From Sulfitobacter guttiformis (GTDB taxonomy: Bacteria; Pseudomonadota; Alphaproteobacteria; Rhodobacterales; Rhodobacteraceae), in assembly GCF_003610455.1 (NCBI RefSeq), contig NZ_RAQK01000002.1, forward strand, positions 992,001-1,056,000: a DNA stretch of 64,000 nucleotides, read 5' to 3'. Positions 45,476-54,571 of this stretch are shown in pieces (position 1 is the first letter of the stretch; the number at the start of each line of letters is the position of its first letter). The notes below the pieces were generated by a model that saw only the letters and a list, made by a program, of their open reading frames with translations, made no database searches and was not told where the DNA came from. A program made the position numbers and the translations under genes.

Positions 45476-46753
45476 TCAAGCATCCTGCGCCTCTGGCAAC
45501 CCGATTGCGACCACCGCGGCAGCTACCGCCATCACAGCGAAAAGGACGAGAACCACCTGAGGACCGAAAAGGGCAGCCCCCCCGCCCGCAACGCCTGCCA
45601 CCAGCAACAGCACACCGATTACAGTATTGGAGACGGCCGAATATGCGGCGCGTTGATCGTCGGGAGCCATATCAACAAGATAAGTAGAGCGCCCTTGCCG
45701 CACACCGTGATAGGCGATCATGAGCACAAAAAGCGCCGATGGCATTGCCCAGACAGTTTGAGCCAACCCAAGTTGCGCCAGCGCAACTGCGAGCACCATC
45801 GCGACAGCACCCGCCACACCAGTAAGCATCAGAACAAGGCGGCTGGAATGATCGGAAAGTCGCCCCCAGACATAAGAGCTGAGCAACGAGGCAAGCGCAG
45901 AGGCAAGCAAGAGCGCGCCAAGCCCGCCAAGTGTCCCGCCGTCCTCGCCGCCGCCGATGATCACAAAATAGGGGGGCGCAAGGGCAGTGGCCGTCAGCAA
46001 TCCGCGTACGATGATAAAGCGCCACAGATCTGGATTATCCTTCAAAACACTAAAGGTTGCCGCAACACCCGAAGCCCCCTCACTCGGTTGCTCTTTGATG
46101 CTGGAAAAAACCAATGCTGCCACGCCCCACAGACAGGCCGCAAGCGCGATGGCGGCAATCACTGCACCTCGCTCTTCCAACACGCCTGCGATCAACAGAC
46201 CGGCAAAGACCAGCACTCCAACAGAGGACAAGGAACCAGCAAGGCCCGTGACCGAGCCGCGCCGTGACTGGCCGATCGTCTTGCCCAAAATATCCTTATA
46301 CGAAACCGAGCAGATTGCTCGAAAGAGTGCCAGCACGGCCAGCGCAGCACATATAGCCAACCCCGCTGCCGCCCCCTCAAGGGTGAGGGCTGCAAGAACA
46401 ATAAGACCTGCACAGATGCCCTGCCCCGCGGATCCCGCGACCCAAGCCCATTTTCGACGCGCCATCCCCTGCACCCAACCGGCCAGCAAGATTTGCGGCA
46501 ACAATGCACCCGCCTCCCTTATGGGGACCAGCGCACCAGCGTAGACCGCTGGAGCGCCCAGCGATGTCAGCAACCAACTCAACACCAGTTTCGGATCAAT
46601 CAGCCCGTCTGCAACTTTTGTCATTCCCAAGGAGACAGCGTGGCGCAGTCCGTTCGCGGCTTCGGCCTTTTGTGCAGGCTCGTTCAGCGTTTCCGCCGGA
46701 CCATCGGCGCCGGAAATGACCTCAAAGGCCCGCGTTTCGATATTCTGGCTCAT
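45476..46753 (-). CDS. MFS transporter
   Basis: A 425-residue inner-membrane protein with an unusually long N-terminal cytoplasmic part (about 45 residues, TRAFEVISGADGPAETLNEP) before the first helix. About eleven to twelve membrane helices follow, with Ala/Leu/Gly-rich segments such as VVLVLFAVMAVAAAVVAIGL. The loop between helices 2-3 is QGMARRKWAWVAG and the mid loop RLSDHSSRLVLML has the typical MFS Arg/Asp pattern. Substrate unknown. Divergent from another MFS gene. Confidence 0.88.
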   Translation of the reverse strand: MSQNIETRAFEVISGADGPAETLNEPAQKAEAANGLRHAVSLGMTKVADGLIDPKLVLSWLLTSLGAPAVYAGALVPIREAGALLPQILLAGWVQGMARRKWAWVAGSAGQGICAGLIVLAALTLEGAAAGLAICAALAVLALFRAICSVSYKDILGKTIGQSRRGSVTGLAGSLSSVGVLVFAGLLIAGVLEERGAVIAAIALAACLWGVAALVFSSIKEQPSEGASGVAATFSVLKDNPDLWRFIIVRGLLTATALAPPYFVIIGGGEDGGTLGGLGALLLASALASLLSSYVWGRLSDHSSRLVLMLTGVAGAVAMVLAVALAQLGLAQTVWAMPSALFVLMIAYHGVRQGRSTYLVDMAPDDQRAAYSAVSNTVIGVLLLVAGVAGGGAALFGPQVVLVLFAVMAVAAAVVAIGLPEAQDA

Positions 46754-46861
46754 GTTGTAGTCCCTCTTTTATTCGCCACCTTGCGCTAAACGTACCTTGT
46801 GCCGCAGCGGCACACTGGGGGCTGTCTTGTCGGCAATTACTTTAATGCTAAAACAATTTCT

Positions 46862-48037
46862 ATGCATACAACTCCCCCAGACCGCTTTTTGATCCCGACG
46901 CTTTCACTGTGTAATTTTGTGATCGGGGTTGGTGCATTCGGTATCATCGGGCTGGTAGAGCCGCTGGGAGACGATTTGCAGTTGAGTGCGGCACAAACCG
47001 GCCAGCTCCTTACCGCCTATGCGGTGGCCTACGCGCTGTTATCACCCCTGTTGGTCGCCTCTACTGGGCGTGTCGGGCGCAGGCGGATCATGGCGGCGGG
47101 TTTTGCACTGTTTGCACTTGCCGCAATTATGTCGGCGCTCTCCACAGGCCTGACTGGTCTTAATATCGCGCGTGTTCTGGCCGCGGCGGGCGCAGGCATT
47201 TTCACCCCGCTTGCAGCCGCGGTCGCCGCATCGCTGAGCCCTGAGCACCAACGTGCAAAAGTGCTGGCGGCAGTGTTTTTCGGTCTGACGATGTCTCAGG
47301 TCGTGGGCGTACCTGCCAGCAGTTGGATCGCCTATACCTTCGGGTGGCGCTGGACCTTCTGGCTTATCTTTGCGATGGCCCTGCCATGCGTCTGGCTGAT
47401 CTGGACACGTGTCCCCGCAGGTCTGAAATTCCAGCCTGTAACCATGGGCGATCTGCGCGATGTTGTGGCTGAAGGTCGGCTCATGCTGGCAATCATGTTC
47501 ACTGCGACCTTCATAGGATCCCAATATATTCTGTTTACCTACATTGCGCCGCTGCTCAGTGCAACGATGGGTTTTGGCCGCGACGGCATAGCGATGGTTC
47601 TGATGGTTTCGGGCTTCGGCGCAGTCGCAGGCAACGTGCTGGGGGGATTTCTGTCGGACCGGTACGGCTGGCGCATTACGCTAACGTGGCTGTGCATCGC
47701 ACAGATGTGCGTGCTGCCGGTGTTCTCGCTTCTGCCGATGTCAGTGCCACTTCTGATCGTTTTCGCGTTCTTATGGGCAATGGGCAGCTGGTCGTTCATG
47801 GCGGCGCAACAGGTGCGCCTTATTACAATTGCAGGCCACCGCGCTCCTGTGGTGCTTTCGTTGAACGCCGCTGCGATCTATGTCGGCGCAGCAATCGGTT
47901 CGGCCGTAGGCGGCCTGATGATCACCGGCTTCGGGCTCTTGTCGCTGGGGATAACTGCGGGTGTAGGCGCGGCCTGTGCCTTGGTACATTTGACACTGTC
48001 GGCCCGCCTTAACCCGCTTAGCGAAGCCCGCCCTTGA
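46862..48037 (+). CDS. MFS transporter, DHA1/AraJ-like efflux type
   Basis: A 391-residue inner-membrane protein. ATG 46862 is chosen; the longer frame lacks membrane character. Twelve helices are visible, with motif A-like GRVGRRRIMAAGFALFALAA after helix 2 and FLSDRYGWRITLTWLCIAQM after helix 8. It resembles arabinose-efflux/AraJ proteins that export sugars or drugs. It is followed 87 bases later by thrS on the same strand. No regulator sits beside it. Confidence 0.9.
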   Translation: MHTTPPDRFLIPTLSLCNFVIGVGAFGIIGLVEPLGDDLQLSAAQTGQLLTAYAVAYALLSPLLVASTGRVGRRRIMAAGFALFALAAIMSALSTGLTGLNIARVLAAAGAGIFTPLAAAVAASLSPEHQRAKVLAAVFFGLTMSQVVGVPASSWIAYTFGWRWTFWLIFAMALPCVWLIWTRVPAGLKFQPVTMGDLRDVVAEGRLMLAIMFTATFIGSQYILFTYIAPLLSATMGFGRDGIAMVLMVSGFGAVAGNVLGGFLSDRYGWRITLTWLCIAQMCVLPVFSLLPMSVPLLIVFAFLWAMGSWSFMAAQQVRLITIAGHRAPVVLSLNAAAIYVGAAIGSAVGGLMITGFGLLSLGITAGVGAACALVHLTLSARLNPLSEARP

Positions 48038-48123
48038 CGCACACCGCGCAGAACGGCAAAAGCGCTTCACCATAGACCCGCAACCGGGCGTCTCGTAGGC
48101 GCCAAACCGACGAGGAGACCAAG

Positions 48124-50070
48124 ATGGTCCAGATCGCACTCACCCTACCCGACGGCAATGCACGCCACTATACCGCAGGTATTACTGCGCATGAGGTCGC
48201 AACCGACATTTCCACCTCGCTGGGCAAGAAAGCTATTAGTGCCACCGTCAACGGCCAGCATTATGACCTCGCCTGGCCCATTGAGGCGGATGCAAGCATT
48301 GCCATCCACACCATGGCAGACGAAGTGCAGGCCAACGAGCTGGTGCGCCACGACCTTGCGCACATCATGGCGCGTGCCGTTCAAGAAATCTGGCCCGATA
48401 CAAAGGTCACCATCGGTCCGGTAATCAAGGACGGCTGGTACTATGACTTTGACCGCAAAGAGAGCTTCACACCAGAAGACCTCGGCCTGATCGAAAAGAA
48501 GATGAAAGAGATCATCAACGCCCGCGAGGCGGTGCGCACCGAGGTTTGGGACCGCCCACGTGCGATCGCCCATTACGAGGCATTGGGCGAGCCCTATAAA
48601 GTCGAGCTGATCGAGAGCATCCCCGGCGACGAGCCGCTTCGCATGTATTGGCATGGCGACTGGCAGGACCTCTGCCGTGGTCCACATTTGCAACACACCG
48701 GACAGGTACCCGGCGACAGCTTTAAGCTGATGTCCATCGCTGGGGCCTACTGGCGCGGAGACAGCAGCCGTCCGATGCTACAGCGTATTTACGGCGTGGC
48801 CTTCACCGGTAAGGAAAAGCTCAAGGCGCATCTTAACATGCTGGAGGAAGCAGCCAAGCGCGATCACCGCAAACTTGGCCGCGAGATGGACCTGTACCAC
48901 ATGCAGGAAGAGGCCCCCGGCCAGATCTTCTGGCACCCGAACGGCTGGCTGATCTATACGCAACTTCAGGATTACATGCGCCGCAAACAGCGCGCCGATG
49001 GCTATGTCGAGGTAAACACGCCTCAGGTCGTCAACCGCAAGCTTTGGGAAGATTCGGGACATTGGGAGAACTATCAGGACCACATGTTCATCGTCGAAGT
49101 AGACGAAGATCACGCGCGCGAGAAAACTGTTAACGCGCTCAAGCCGATGAACTGTCCCTGCCACGTCCAGATTTTCAACACTGGTATGAAGTCGTATCGC
49201 GATCTGCCCCTGCGCATGGCCGAGTTCGGATCGTGCAACCGCTATGAGCCGTCGGGCGCGCTGCATGGGATCATGCGTGTGCGCGGTTTTACGCAAGATG
49301 ACGGACATATCTTTTGCACCGAAGACCAGATTGTGGATGAGACAGCAAAATTCATTACTTTCCTCGCGTCTGTTTATGCGGACCTCGGGTTCAACGACTG
49401 GACCATCAAACTGTCCACGCGCCCCGAAAAGCGGATCGGCAGTGACGAAAGCTGGGACCGTGTCGAGAAGGCGCTGGGCGATGCGTGTAATGCTGCCGGT
49501 CACGAGTTTGAGCTACTGCCCGGCGAAGGCGCATTTTATGGCCCGAAACTCGAATTCACACTGACGGATGCTATTGGTCGCGAATGGCAGTGCGGTACAT
49601 TGCAAGTTGATCCAAACCTGCCCGAGCGGTTGGAGGCCTCTTATGTCGGTACAGACGGGGCAAAGCACCGTCCTGTCATGTTGCACCGTGCCACCCTCGG
49701 CAGTTTTGAACGTTTCATCGGTATCCTGATCGAGGAACATGCAGGCAAACTACCGTTCTGGCTGGCGCCGCGTCAGGTCGTTGTTGCGTCTATTACCTCG
49801 GATGCCGATGCTTATGTGGCCGATGTAGTGGCCGAATTGCGTGCGGCTGGTGTGCGGGCAGAGGCCGACACCCGCAACGAAAAGATCAACTATAAGGTGC
49901 GCGAGCATTCCGTTGGCAAGGTTCCTGTCATCCTCGCCGTGGGCAACCGGGAGGTAGAGGAGCGGACCGTTTCCGTCCGCCGCTTGGGCGAAAAGCAGAC
50001 TTCCGTGCAAGCGCTGGTCGATGTTACAGCAGCCTTGAAACTCGAAGCAACCGCACCCGATCTGTTGTAA
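48124..50070 (+). CDS. thrS: Threonyl-tRNA synthetase
   Basis: A 648-residue class II synthetase. Domains in order: N-terminal TGS ([18 protein letters not shown]), editing domain with the His/Cys pair ([18 protein letters not shown] and [20 protein letters not shown]), catalytic core with motif 2 ([20 protein letters not shown]) and zinc ligands in [10 protein letters not shown], and the anticodon-binding C-domain ([18 protein letters not shown]). GAGGAGACCAAG precedes the ATG. Full length. A strong terminator follows. Confidence 0.98.
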   Translation: MVQIALTLPDGNARHYTAGITAHEVATDISTSLGKKAISATVNGQHYDLAWPIEADASIAIHTMADEVQANELVRHDLAHIMARAVQEIWPDTKVTIGPVIKDGWYYDFDRKESFTPEDLGLIEKKMKEIINAREAVRTEVWDRPRAIAHYEALGEPYKVELIESIPGDEPLRMYWHGDWQDLCRGPHLQHTGQVPGDSFKLMSIAGAYWRGDSSRPMLQRIYGVAFTGKEKLKAHLNMLEEAAKRDHRKLGREMDLYHMQEEAPGQIFWHPNGWLIYTQLQDYMRRKQRADGYVEVNTPQVVNRKLWEDSGHWENYQDHMFIVEVDEDHAREKTVNALKPMNCPCHVQIFNTGMKSYRDLPLRMAEFGSCNRYEPSGALHGIMRVRGFTQDDGHIFCTEDQIVDETAKFITFLASVYADLGFNDWTIKLSTRPEKRIGSDESWDRVEKALGDACNAAGHEFELLPGEGAFYGPKLEFTLTDAIGREWQCGTLQVDPNLPERLEASYVGTDGAKHRPVMLHRATLGSFERFIGILIEEHAGKLPFWLAPRQVVVASITSDADAYVADVVAELRAAGVRAEADTRNEKINYKVREHSVGKVPVILAVGNREVEERTVSVRRLGEKQTSVQALVDVTAALKLEATAPDLL

Positions 50071-50122
50071 CAATTCTCTTCAAGCCTCCCCGCGGGGGTG
50101 TGCTGATTGTTACAAAAACACC

Positions 50123-50161
50123 AAAACCGCCGGTTTCGCACAAGAAATCCGGCGGTTTTTC
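50123..50161 (+). terminator. thrS: Rho-independent terminator of thrS
   Basis: AAAACCGCCGG pairs with CCGGCGGTTTT, the stem extended by TTTC/GAAA across the loop, and ends in TTTTT. Confidence 0.85.
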
Positions 50162-50262
50162 TGACAGGCCTGTGACACACTGTCTCGTGAGTAGATTTTA
50201 GTGGATGGTCCTGATTTATTAATCTCACAGAGTTAAGCACAACTTCAAAAGGGAGAAACCGA

Positions 50263-50565
50263 ATGTCCACAACACTCAAAACCCTCGCTATCGCTGGCGT
50301 TATCGCTGCATCAGTGTCCGGCGTTGCCACCACAGCCGAAGCCGCGTCGAAAGAGAAATGCTATGGCGTGTCCCTCGCAGGCGCAAATGACTGCAAAGCG
50401 GGCCCCGGCACCACATGCGCAGGTTCTTCGGTGACTGATTATCAGGGCAATGCCTGGACGCTGGTCGATGCAGGCACTTGCACCACCATCGAGCTGCCCG
50501 CGATGGCTGACGGTTCCGCGCGCGCAGGCTCACTTGAGCCACAAGACCGCGATTTACCAGCATAG
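50263..50565 (+). CDS. bufA: Bufferin precursor peptide (DUF2282)
   Basis: A 100-residue periplasmic peptide precursor. Residues 1-27 are a Sec signal peptide ending TTAEA. The mature part has four cysteines, Cys33, Cys44, Cys52 and Cys73, in the DUF2282 pattern [25 protein letters not shown] and [11 protein letters not shown]. In characterised bufferins the partner MNIO enzyme converts central cysteines to thiooxazoles, and the product buffers copper in the periplasm. AAAAGGGAGAAA precedes the ATG. It is followed by a large hairpin and then bufB, bufC and bufD, the full set. Modification of this peptide is inferred from family and context. Confidence 0.92.
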   Translation: MSTTLKTLAIAGVIAASVSGVATTAEAASKEKCYGVSLAGANDCKAGPGTTCAGSSVTDYQGNAWTLVDAGTCTTIELPAMADGSARAGSLEPQDRDLPA

Positions 50566-50570
50566 TAATT

Positions 50571-50611
50571 TTCCGCAGGGCCCTTCCCTATTATTACCGG
50601 GCCCTGCGGAA
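50571..50611 (+). other. Perfect hairpin between bufA and bufB
   Basis: Arms TTCCGCAGGGCCC and GGGCCCTGCGGAA are 13-base perfect complements with a 15-base loop. There is no T run after it. It starts six bases after the bufA stop, and so can protect the bufA mRNA from 3-prime decay or slow readthrough, giving more precursor than enzyme. Confidence 0.75.
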
Positions 50612-50638
50612 GTCCAAAATATACCGGTGAGCATTGTT

Positions 50639-51499
50639 ATGTATGACCAATCCTCCCCTTCCGAGGGCCTGCCCAACGGTGTTGGCGTCGGATACAAACC
50701 CCAACATTTTAGTGATTTGTTGTCTGATCCAGGTCCTGTGGAATGGATCGAAGTTCACGCCGAAAACTATATGGGCGATGGTGGACGACCTCACGCCCAG
50801 CTGAGTGCCCTGTCCGAGCGGTTTGCCCTGTCTGTCCATGGCGTGGGACTGTCAATCGGGGGGGATCAACCGCTTGACCTTGAACATCTGGCCCGTCTGC
50901 GCAAGCTGATCGACCGCACTTCCCCCGCGCGCTTTTCCGAGCACCTTGCTTGGTCAACCCACGGGGCAGAGTACCTCAACGATTTGCTGCCCCTGCCCTA
51001 CACACCGGCGACGTTGGCACGCGTTGCGAGTCATATTACACAGGTCCAGGAAACACTTGGCCGTCAGATGCTGCTGGAAAATCCTTCCAGTTACCTCTCG
51101 TTTGCCGAAAGCACACTGCCCGAGGCAGAGTTTCTCGGCGCGCTGGTGCACAAGACCGGCTGTGGCCTCTTGCTGGATGTGAACAACGTCTTTATCTCGG
51201 CGACTAACCTCGGTCTCAGCCCACATGCCTATATCGACGCCTACCCGCTTGATGCTGTGGGCGAGATCCACGTGGGTGGACATGAGCAGGACTATGATGG
51301 CCACGGCGCACCATTGCTGATCGACAGCCATGGTGCGCCGGTTGTGGACGCGGTGTGGTCTTTGCTCGATTACACCCTCGAGCGATCCGGCCCCAGACCA
51401 GTTCTGGTAGAATGGGACAGCGATGTGCCCGAGTGGCCAGTCCTGCGTGACGAGGCCGCGCGTGCGGCTACACTCCTATCCTCCTTGCAGACAGACTGA
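50639..51499 (+). CDS. bufB: Multinuclear non-heme iron oxidative enzyme (DUF692), bufferin maturase
   Basis: A 286-residue TIM-barrel oxidase of the MNIO family. ATG 50639 is chosen (GGTGAG ten bases upstream; GTG 50627 is an alternative). Likely metal ligands are His67 (SVHGVGLSIGG), Glu101-His102 (FSEHLAW), Glu147-Asn148 (LLENPSSY), Asp180/Asn182/Asn183 (LLLDVNNVF), His211 and His215 (EIHVGGHEQD) and Glu258-Asp260 (LVEWDSD). Related enzymes make oxazolone or thiooxazole groups from Cys. Its TGA overlaps bufC (TGATG). Confidence 0.93.
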   Translation: MYDQSSPSEGLPNGVGVGYKPQHFSDLLSDPGPVEWIEVHAENYMGDGGRPHAQLSALSERFALSVHGVGLSIGGDQPLDLEHLARLRKLIDRTSPARFSEHLAWSTHGAEYLNDLLPLPYTPATLARVASHITQVQETLGRQMLLENPSSYLSFAESTLPEAEFLGALVHKTGCGLLLDVNNVFISATNLGLSPHAYIDAYPLDAVGEIHVGGHEQDYDGHGAPLLIDSHGAPVVDAVWSLLDYTLERSGPRPVLVEWDSDVPEWPVLRDEAARAATLLSSLQTD

Positions 51500-52251
51500 T
51501 GCCGGTCACCCAAGAACAGTTCCGCGCGGCATTGCTTGATGTTGCCGCCCCTGTACCCAAGGGTTTGCTTGACGCGTGCGGCGCGCCAGCCGGTAGCCGT
51601 TATGGCGTTTACCGCAACAATGTTACCCATTCGCTGGTCGAAGCAATGAAGGTTGCATTTCCGCTAGCACGTAGTCTGCTCGGTGCACAAAATTTTGATA
51701 GCCTGATGCCAGTATTTGTACGTGCGAACCCGCCGAAATCACCCATGCTGATGCATTACGGCGTTGATTTCCCTGCTTTCCTTGAAGGCTTTCCACCTTT
51801 GAAAAAGTTGGGCTATCTCGGGGATGTGGCCCGCCTTGATCTGGCATTCCGCGCATCTTACCATGCCGCGGATGCAATGCCCTTTGATGCGACTGTCCTG
51901 CAACAAGCGCCGGAGGTCCTCACCAACCTGCGCCTGCATTTGGCACCCTCAACGATACTGATCCGTTCCCGATGGCCGCTTTTCGATTTGTGGCGGCGTG
52001 CCACGGATGCGGATGCGCCACAGCCTCGAAATGAGGGTCAGGCTGTTTTGGTGACCCGGCCTGAATATGATCCAGCTCTTAATATTTTGTCGCCAGGCGC
52101 GGCAACATGGCTCATCGCTCTGGGCAGCCTTCCTGTGGGCGAAGCTGTGGAGGCAGCAGTTGCGGCTGCACCTGAATTTGATTTTGCCGCAGCACTCACC
52201 CTCGCACTCCAATCACATGCATTCCACACACCCGAGAAGGACCATTCATGA
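51499..52251 (+). CDS. bufC: DUF2063 protein, MNIO partner
   Basis: A 250-residue protein. The N-terminal helical DUF2063 domain (RYGVYRNNVTHSLVEAMKVA, FPLARSLLGAQNFDSLMPVF) is typical of the recognition partner that delivers the precursor peptide to the MNIO enzyme. The C-terminal part (LRLHLAPSTILIRSRWPLFD) forms a second domain. It has the four-base overlap with the DoxX gene start (ATGA), so the operon is tightly coupled. Role is known for the family, inferred here. Confidence 0.92.
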   Translation: MPVTQEQFRAALLDVAAPVPKGLLDACGAPAGSRYGVYRNNVTHSLVEAMKVAFPLARSLLGAQNFDSLMPVFVRANPPKSPMLMHYGVDFPAFLEGFPPLKKLGYLGDVARLDLAFRASYHAADAMPFDATVLQQAPEVLTNLRLHLAPSTILIRSRWPLFDLWRRATDADAPQPRNEGQAVLVTRPEYDPALNILSPGAATWLIALGSLPVGEAVEAAVAAAPEFDFAAALTLALQSHAFHTPEKDHS

Positions 52252-52796
52252 ATAAACCCCTTATCCTCTATCGCTCCCTGACCAGCTGGCTTGAGCAAGC
52301 GGACTGGCTTCTGCCGAGCGTTGCGAGGTTTTTGTTTGCAGCAATCTTGTTGATGTACTTCTGGGTGTCGGGACTGACAAAGCTGGGTGAAGGGTTTTTA
52401 GGGCTGTTTTCACCCTCAACCGGCGCATATGCACAAATTTTTCCACGTGTGATCGAAGCGGTCGGATATGACACGGATCAAATGGCGCTGTGGCAAAAAT
52501 TCGTTGTACTTGCAGGCACGTGGGCCGAATTTATTCTGCCTGCGCTGATCGTTATCGGCCTTCTGACCCGTTTGGCGGCACTCGGCATGATCGGTTTTCT
52601 GGCGCTTCAAACACTTACCGACCTTTACGGCCATGGCGGGTGGGGTGACCCGCAGGTAGTGGGCGCCTGGTTTGACCGCTTTGCCGATGGCATCATCCTA
52701 GATCAGCGCGCGCTTTGGATTTTTCTACTGCTTGTCATTATTGTTAAAGGGGCCGGACCCCTTTCATTCGACCGCGCACTGGGTCCGCGCGGCTAG
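52248..52796 (+). CDS. bufD: DoxX family membrane protein of the bufferin operon
   Basis: A 182-residue inner-membrane protein with four helices (VARFLFAAILLMYFWVSGLT, WAEFILPALIVIGLLTRLAA, ALGMIGFLALQTLTD and RALWIFLLLVIIVKG). DoxX proteins accompany most bufferin operons, perhaps supplying a redox or export function; that is not established. The gene's stop overlaps by four bases with the convergent ArsC-like gene, leaving no room for a terminator. Confidence 0.9.
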   Translation: MNKPLILYRSLTSWLEQADWLLPSVARFLFAAILLMYFWVSGLTKLGEGFLGLFSPSTGAYAQIFPRVIEAVGYDTDQMALWQKFVVLAGTWAEFILPALIVIGLLTRLAALGMIGFLALQTLTDLYGHGGWGDPQVVGAWFDRFADGIILDQRALWIFLLLVIIVKGAGPLSFDRALGPRG

Positions 52797-53116
52797 CCTG
52801 CTGCTTTTAACGCGGCTTCGGTTTCGGTAGACCACCCCAAAAACAGCGTCTCGTCCGCCTTTATCAGCGGGCGTTTCATCACCGAAGGATACGCTGCAAT
52901 CAGATCAAGAGGGGCCGATTTGCGCGCAGCCTCGTCCAGTCCACGCCATGTTGTCGAGCGCGTATTCAACAGGCGATCGCCAAACGCCGCATAGGCCTGC
53001 GCCATCACCGCATCTGGCACCCCGTCATCGCGCACGTCGCGCAATTGCGCACCCGGCAGCGCTTTGAGCGCCTTACGGCAGGTATCGCAGTTTTTGAGAC
53101 CAAATATTTCAATCAT
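52793..53116 (-). CDS. ArsC/Spx-like thioredoxin-fold reductase
   Basis: A 107-residue protein of the ArsC/Spx/MgsR family. Cys10 and Cys13 form a CxxC pair (LKNCDTCRKALKAL); the C-terminal region SVMKRPLIKADETLFLGWS has the family's cis-Pro motif RP. The CxxC makes it more Spx-like or YffB-like than a classic arsenate reductase, which has Cys-x5-Arg. Its position next to a copper-related operon is suggestive but does not prove a metal role. Confidence 0.88.
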   Translation of the reverse strand: MIEIFGLKNCDTCRKALKALPGAQLRDVRDDGVPDAVMAQAYAAFGDRLLNTRSTTWRGLDEAARKSAPLDLIAAYPSVMKRPLIKADETLFLGWSTETEAALKAAG

Positions 53117-53291
53117 CGCCTAATTCCTCCTCAGCTCAATCACAAGATCGCCGAATTCCGCAGATTTTCCGCTCTTGTCCTTGAAATTTATCAAAAGTGA
53201 ACAATTCTCTTATGCACGGGAGCGGCGAATACGCCAAGAGACCCCGTCCGCATGTGCGCGGTTCCATACTGAATAAGGAGGCTCGTAAGAG

Positions 53292-53498
53292 ATGCCAACA
53301 GGTACAGTAAAGTGGTTTAACACAACAAAAGGTTTCGGATTTATTGCACCCGAAGGCGGCGGATCGGATGTGTTTGTGCATATCTCCGCTGTCGAGCGAT
53401 CAGGTCTGACCGGACTTGCCGACGACCAAAAAGTGAGCTTCGAGATGGCAGAGGGGCGTGACGGACGCCAGATGGCATCGGACATCACTCTCCTGTGA
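53292..53498 (+). CDS. cspA: Cold-shock protein (CspA family)
   Basis: A 68-residue single-OB-fold nucleic-acid chaperone. RNP1-like KGFGFIAPEG and RNP2-like DVFVHISAVE are both present, with TVKWFNTTKG at the start. AAGGAGG lies 11 bases before the ATG. A 170-base leader precedes it, in keeping with long cold-shock leaders, though no thermosensor structure can be proven. Confidence 0.96.
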   Translation: MPTGTVKWFNTTKGFGFIAPEGGGSDVFVHISAVERSGLTGLADDQKVSFEMAEGRDGRQMASDITLL

Positions 53499-53551
53499 TG
53501 CCGATCCGCCGGATGTAGACGACCGTCGAAAAGCTGTGCGACCTCAAGGCG

Positions 53552-53854
53552 TTAATCGAATGTGCAGCCTTTTGTCCCGACAGGACAAGAGCTGCGCACG
53601 GGACGGTGTTTGCGCACGACCCTGTGTGTTTTCGCTTTCGCGACCGGATGGGCCATTGCAGACTGATACGTGATGCGCTGGTTCGGCTGGCCGCAACAGA
53701 TGACACCATTGATGGTCACGGGCTGCAGTCCCGCAGGGCAATAGTTTTCGGAAGAAGCATAGGGGTAGATCTTTGTCTCTGCCGCTGCGGTATGCGGCAT
53801 GGCGGTGACAAGCCCCAAAGCGGCCACAAGCACAAGTCCATTCAATTTAAACAT
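53552..53854 (-). CDS. Small secreted protein, unknown function
   Basis: A 100-residue protein from ATG 53854 (an ATG two codons earlier sits too close to the TAGGG site). Signal peptide residues 1-25 (FKLNGLVLVAALGLVTAM, then PHTAAA). The mature part has YCPAGLQPVTINGVICCGQP, a Cys-Cys pair, then a basic stretch (HRVVRKHRPVRSSCP) and a final Cys. Family not recognised; disulfide-bonded periplasmic protein is the most that can be said. Confidence 0.72.
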   Translation of the reverse strand: MFKLNGLVLVAALGLVTAMPHTAAAETKIYPYASSENYCPAGLQPVTINGVICCGQPNQRITYQSAMAHPVAKAKTHRVVRKHRPVRSSCPVGTKGCTFD

Positions 53855-54012
53855 AATCATCCCTATCTTTGATTATTCGAGGTCAGTTTTGCCAATGTCG
53901 GCGTTCAAGTCCAGCTTTTTCAGGGGCTTCGGCCTATTGCATGGCGGATGAGGGCCGCTGATGGCACAGCCACTTCGAATTTTATTAACCTAACTGCGGT
54001 TATTTTGTCGGT

Positions 54013-54495
54013 ATGCCGAACTATATCCGACCCCGTCGCCCCGGCGCGTGTATTTTTCTTACCATCACTCTGGCGCAACGTGGGTCATCGACCCTTGTGG
54101 AGCGGATAGCGATTTTGCGCCAAGCGGTGCGCGCGACGATGGAAACAAGGCCCTTCAGAGTTGATGCTTGGGTTGTGTTGCCTGATCACATGCATTGCGT
54201 TTGGACGCTGCCGGAAGGAGACGCGGAATACAGTCAGCGGGTGCAATCGATCAAAGCGCGCTTTTCGCGTCAATTACCGATGGGACAGCGGAGGGCCAGC
54301 CATATTGCGCGGCGCGAGAAGGGAATTTGGCAGCGCAGATTTTGGGAGCACCATATACGCGATGCCGCCGATTTCGAGAACCACATCGCGTATTGTTGGC
54401 ACAATCCGGTGAAACACGGGTACGTCGATGATGTCAGTGATTGGCCATATTCGTCATGGCACCGCGATCATGGGCGCAAACAGAGTGAAGCGTAG
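54013..54495 (+). CDS. REP-associated tyrosine transposase (RAYT)
   Basis: A 160-residue Y1/HUH transposase of the IS200-related Transposase_17 family. The HUH motif is His59-Met60-His61 (LPDHMHCVW) and the catalytic Tyr127 lies in HIAYCWHNPVKHGYV. The N-terminal YIRPRRPGACIFLTITL strand is typical. RAYTs are domesticated single-copy genes that move or maintain short REP palindromes. Directly after its stop lies a GTAG-footed inverted pair, its likely cognate REPIN. Intact by sequence. Confidence 0.93.
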   Translation: MPNYIRPRRPGACIFLTITLAQRGSSTLVERIAILRQAVRATMETRPFRVDAWVVLPDHMHCVWTLPEGDAEYSQRVQSIKARFSRQLPMGQRRASHIARREKGIWQRRFWEHHIRDAADFENHIAYCWHNPVKHGYVDDVSDWPYSSWHRDHGRKQSEA

Positions 54496-54564
54496 GGTGT
54501 GCATTCATGCGCACCGATGCGCGGAGTGAAAGGGCGGACGGTGCGCAATGAATGCGCACCCTAC
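54492..54564. repeat. REPIN-like inverted REP pair next to RAYT
   Basis: The left arm 54492-54516 begins GTAGGGTGTGCATTCATGCG and the right arm 54539-54564 ends in CTAC. They are complementary over 24 of 26 positions (one T/C mismatch, one bulged base). GTAG at both outer ends is the tetranucleotide foot recognised by RAYT proteins. The 22-base spacer is GATGCGCGGAGTGAAAGGGC plus GGA. No second copy was seen in the window. Confidence 0.8.
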
Positions 54565-54571
54565 AGCTCAC

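Noticed and set aside
50219-50238. Second CtrA box (TTAA ... TTAA) before bufA
   Set aside because: The two TTAA halves are ten bases apart instead of seven.
52793-53116. Arsenate reductase as part of an arsenic operon
   Set aside because: The CxxC pair is Spx/YffB-like, and no arsB, arsR or arsH lies near.
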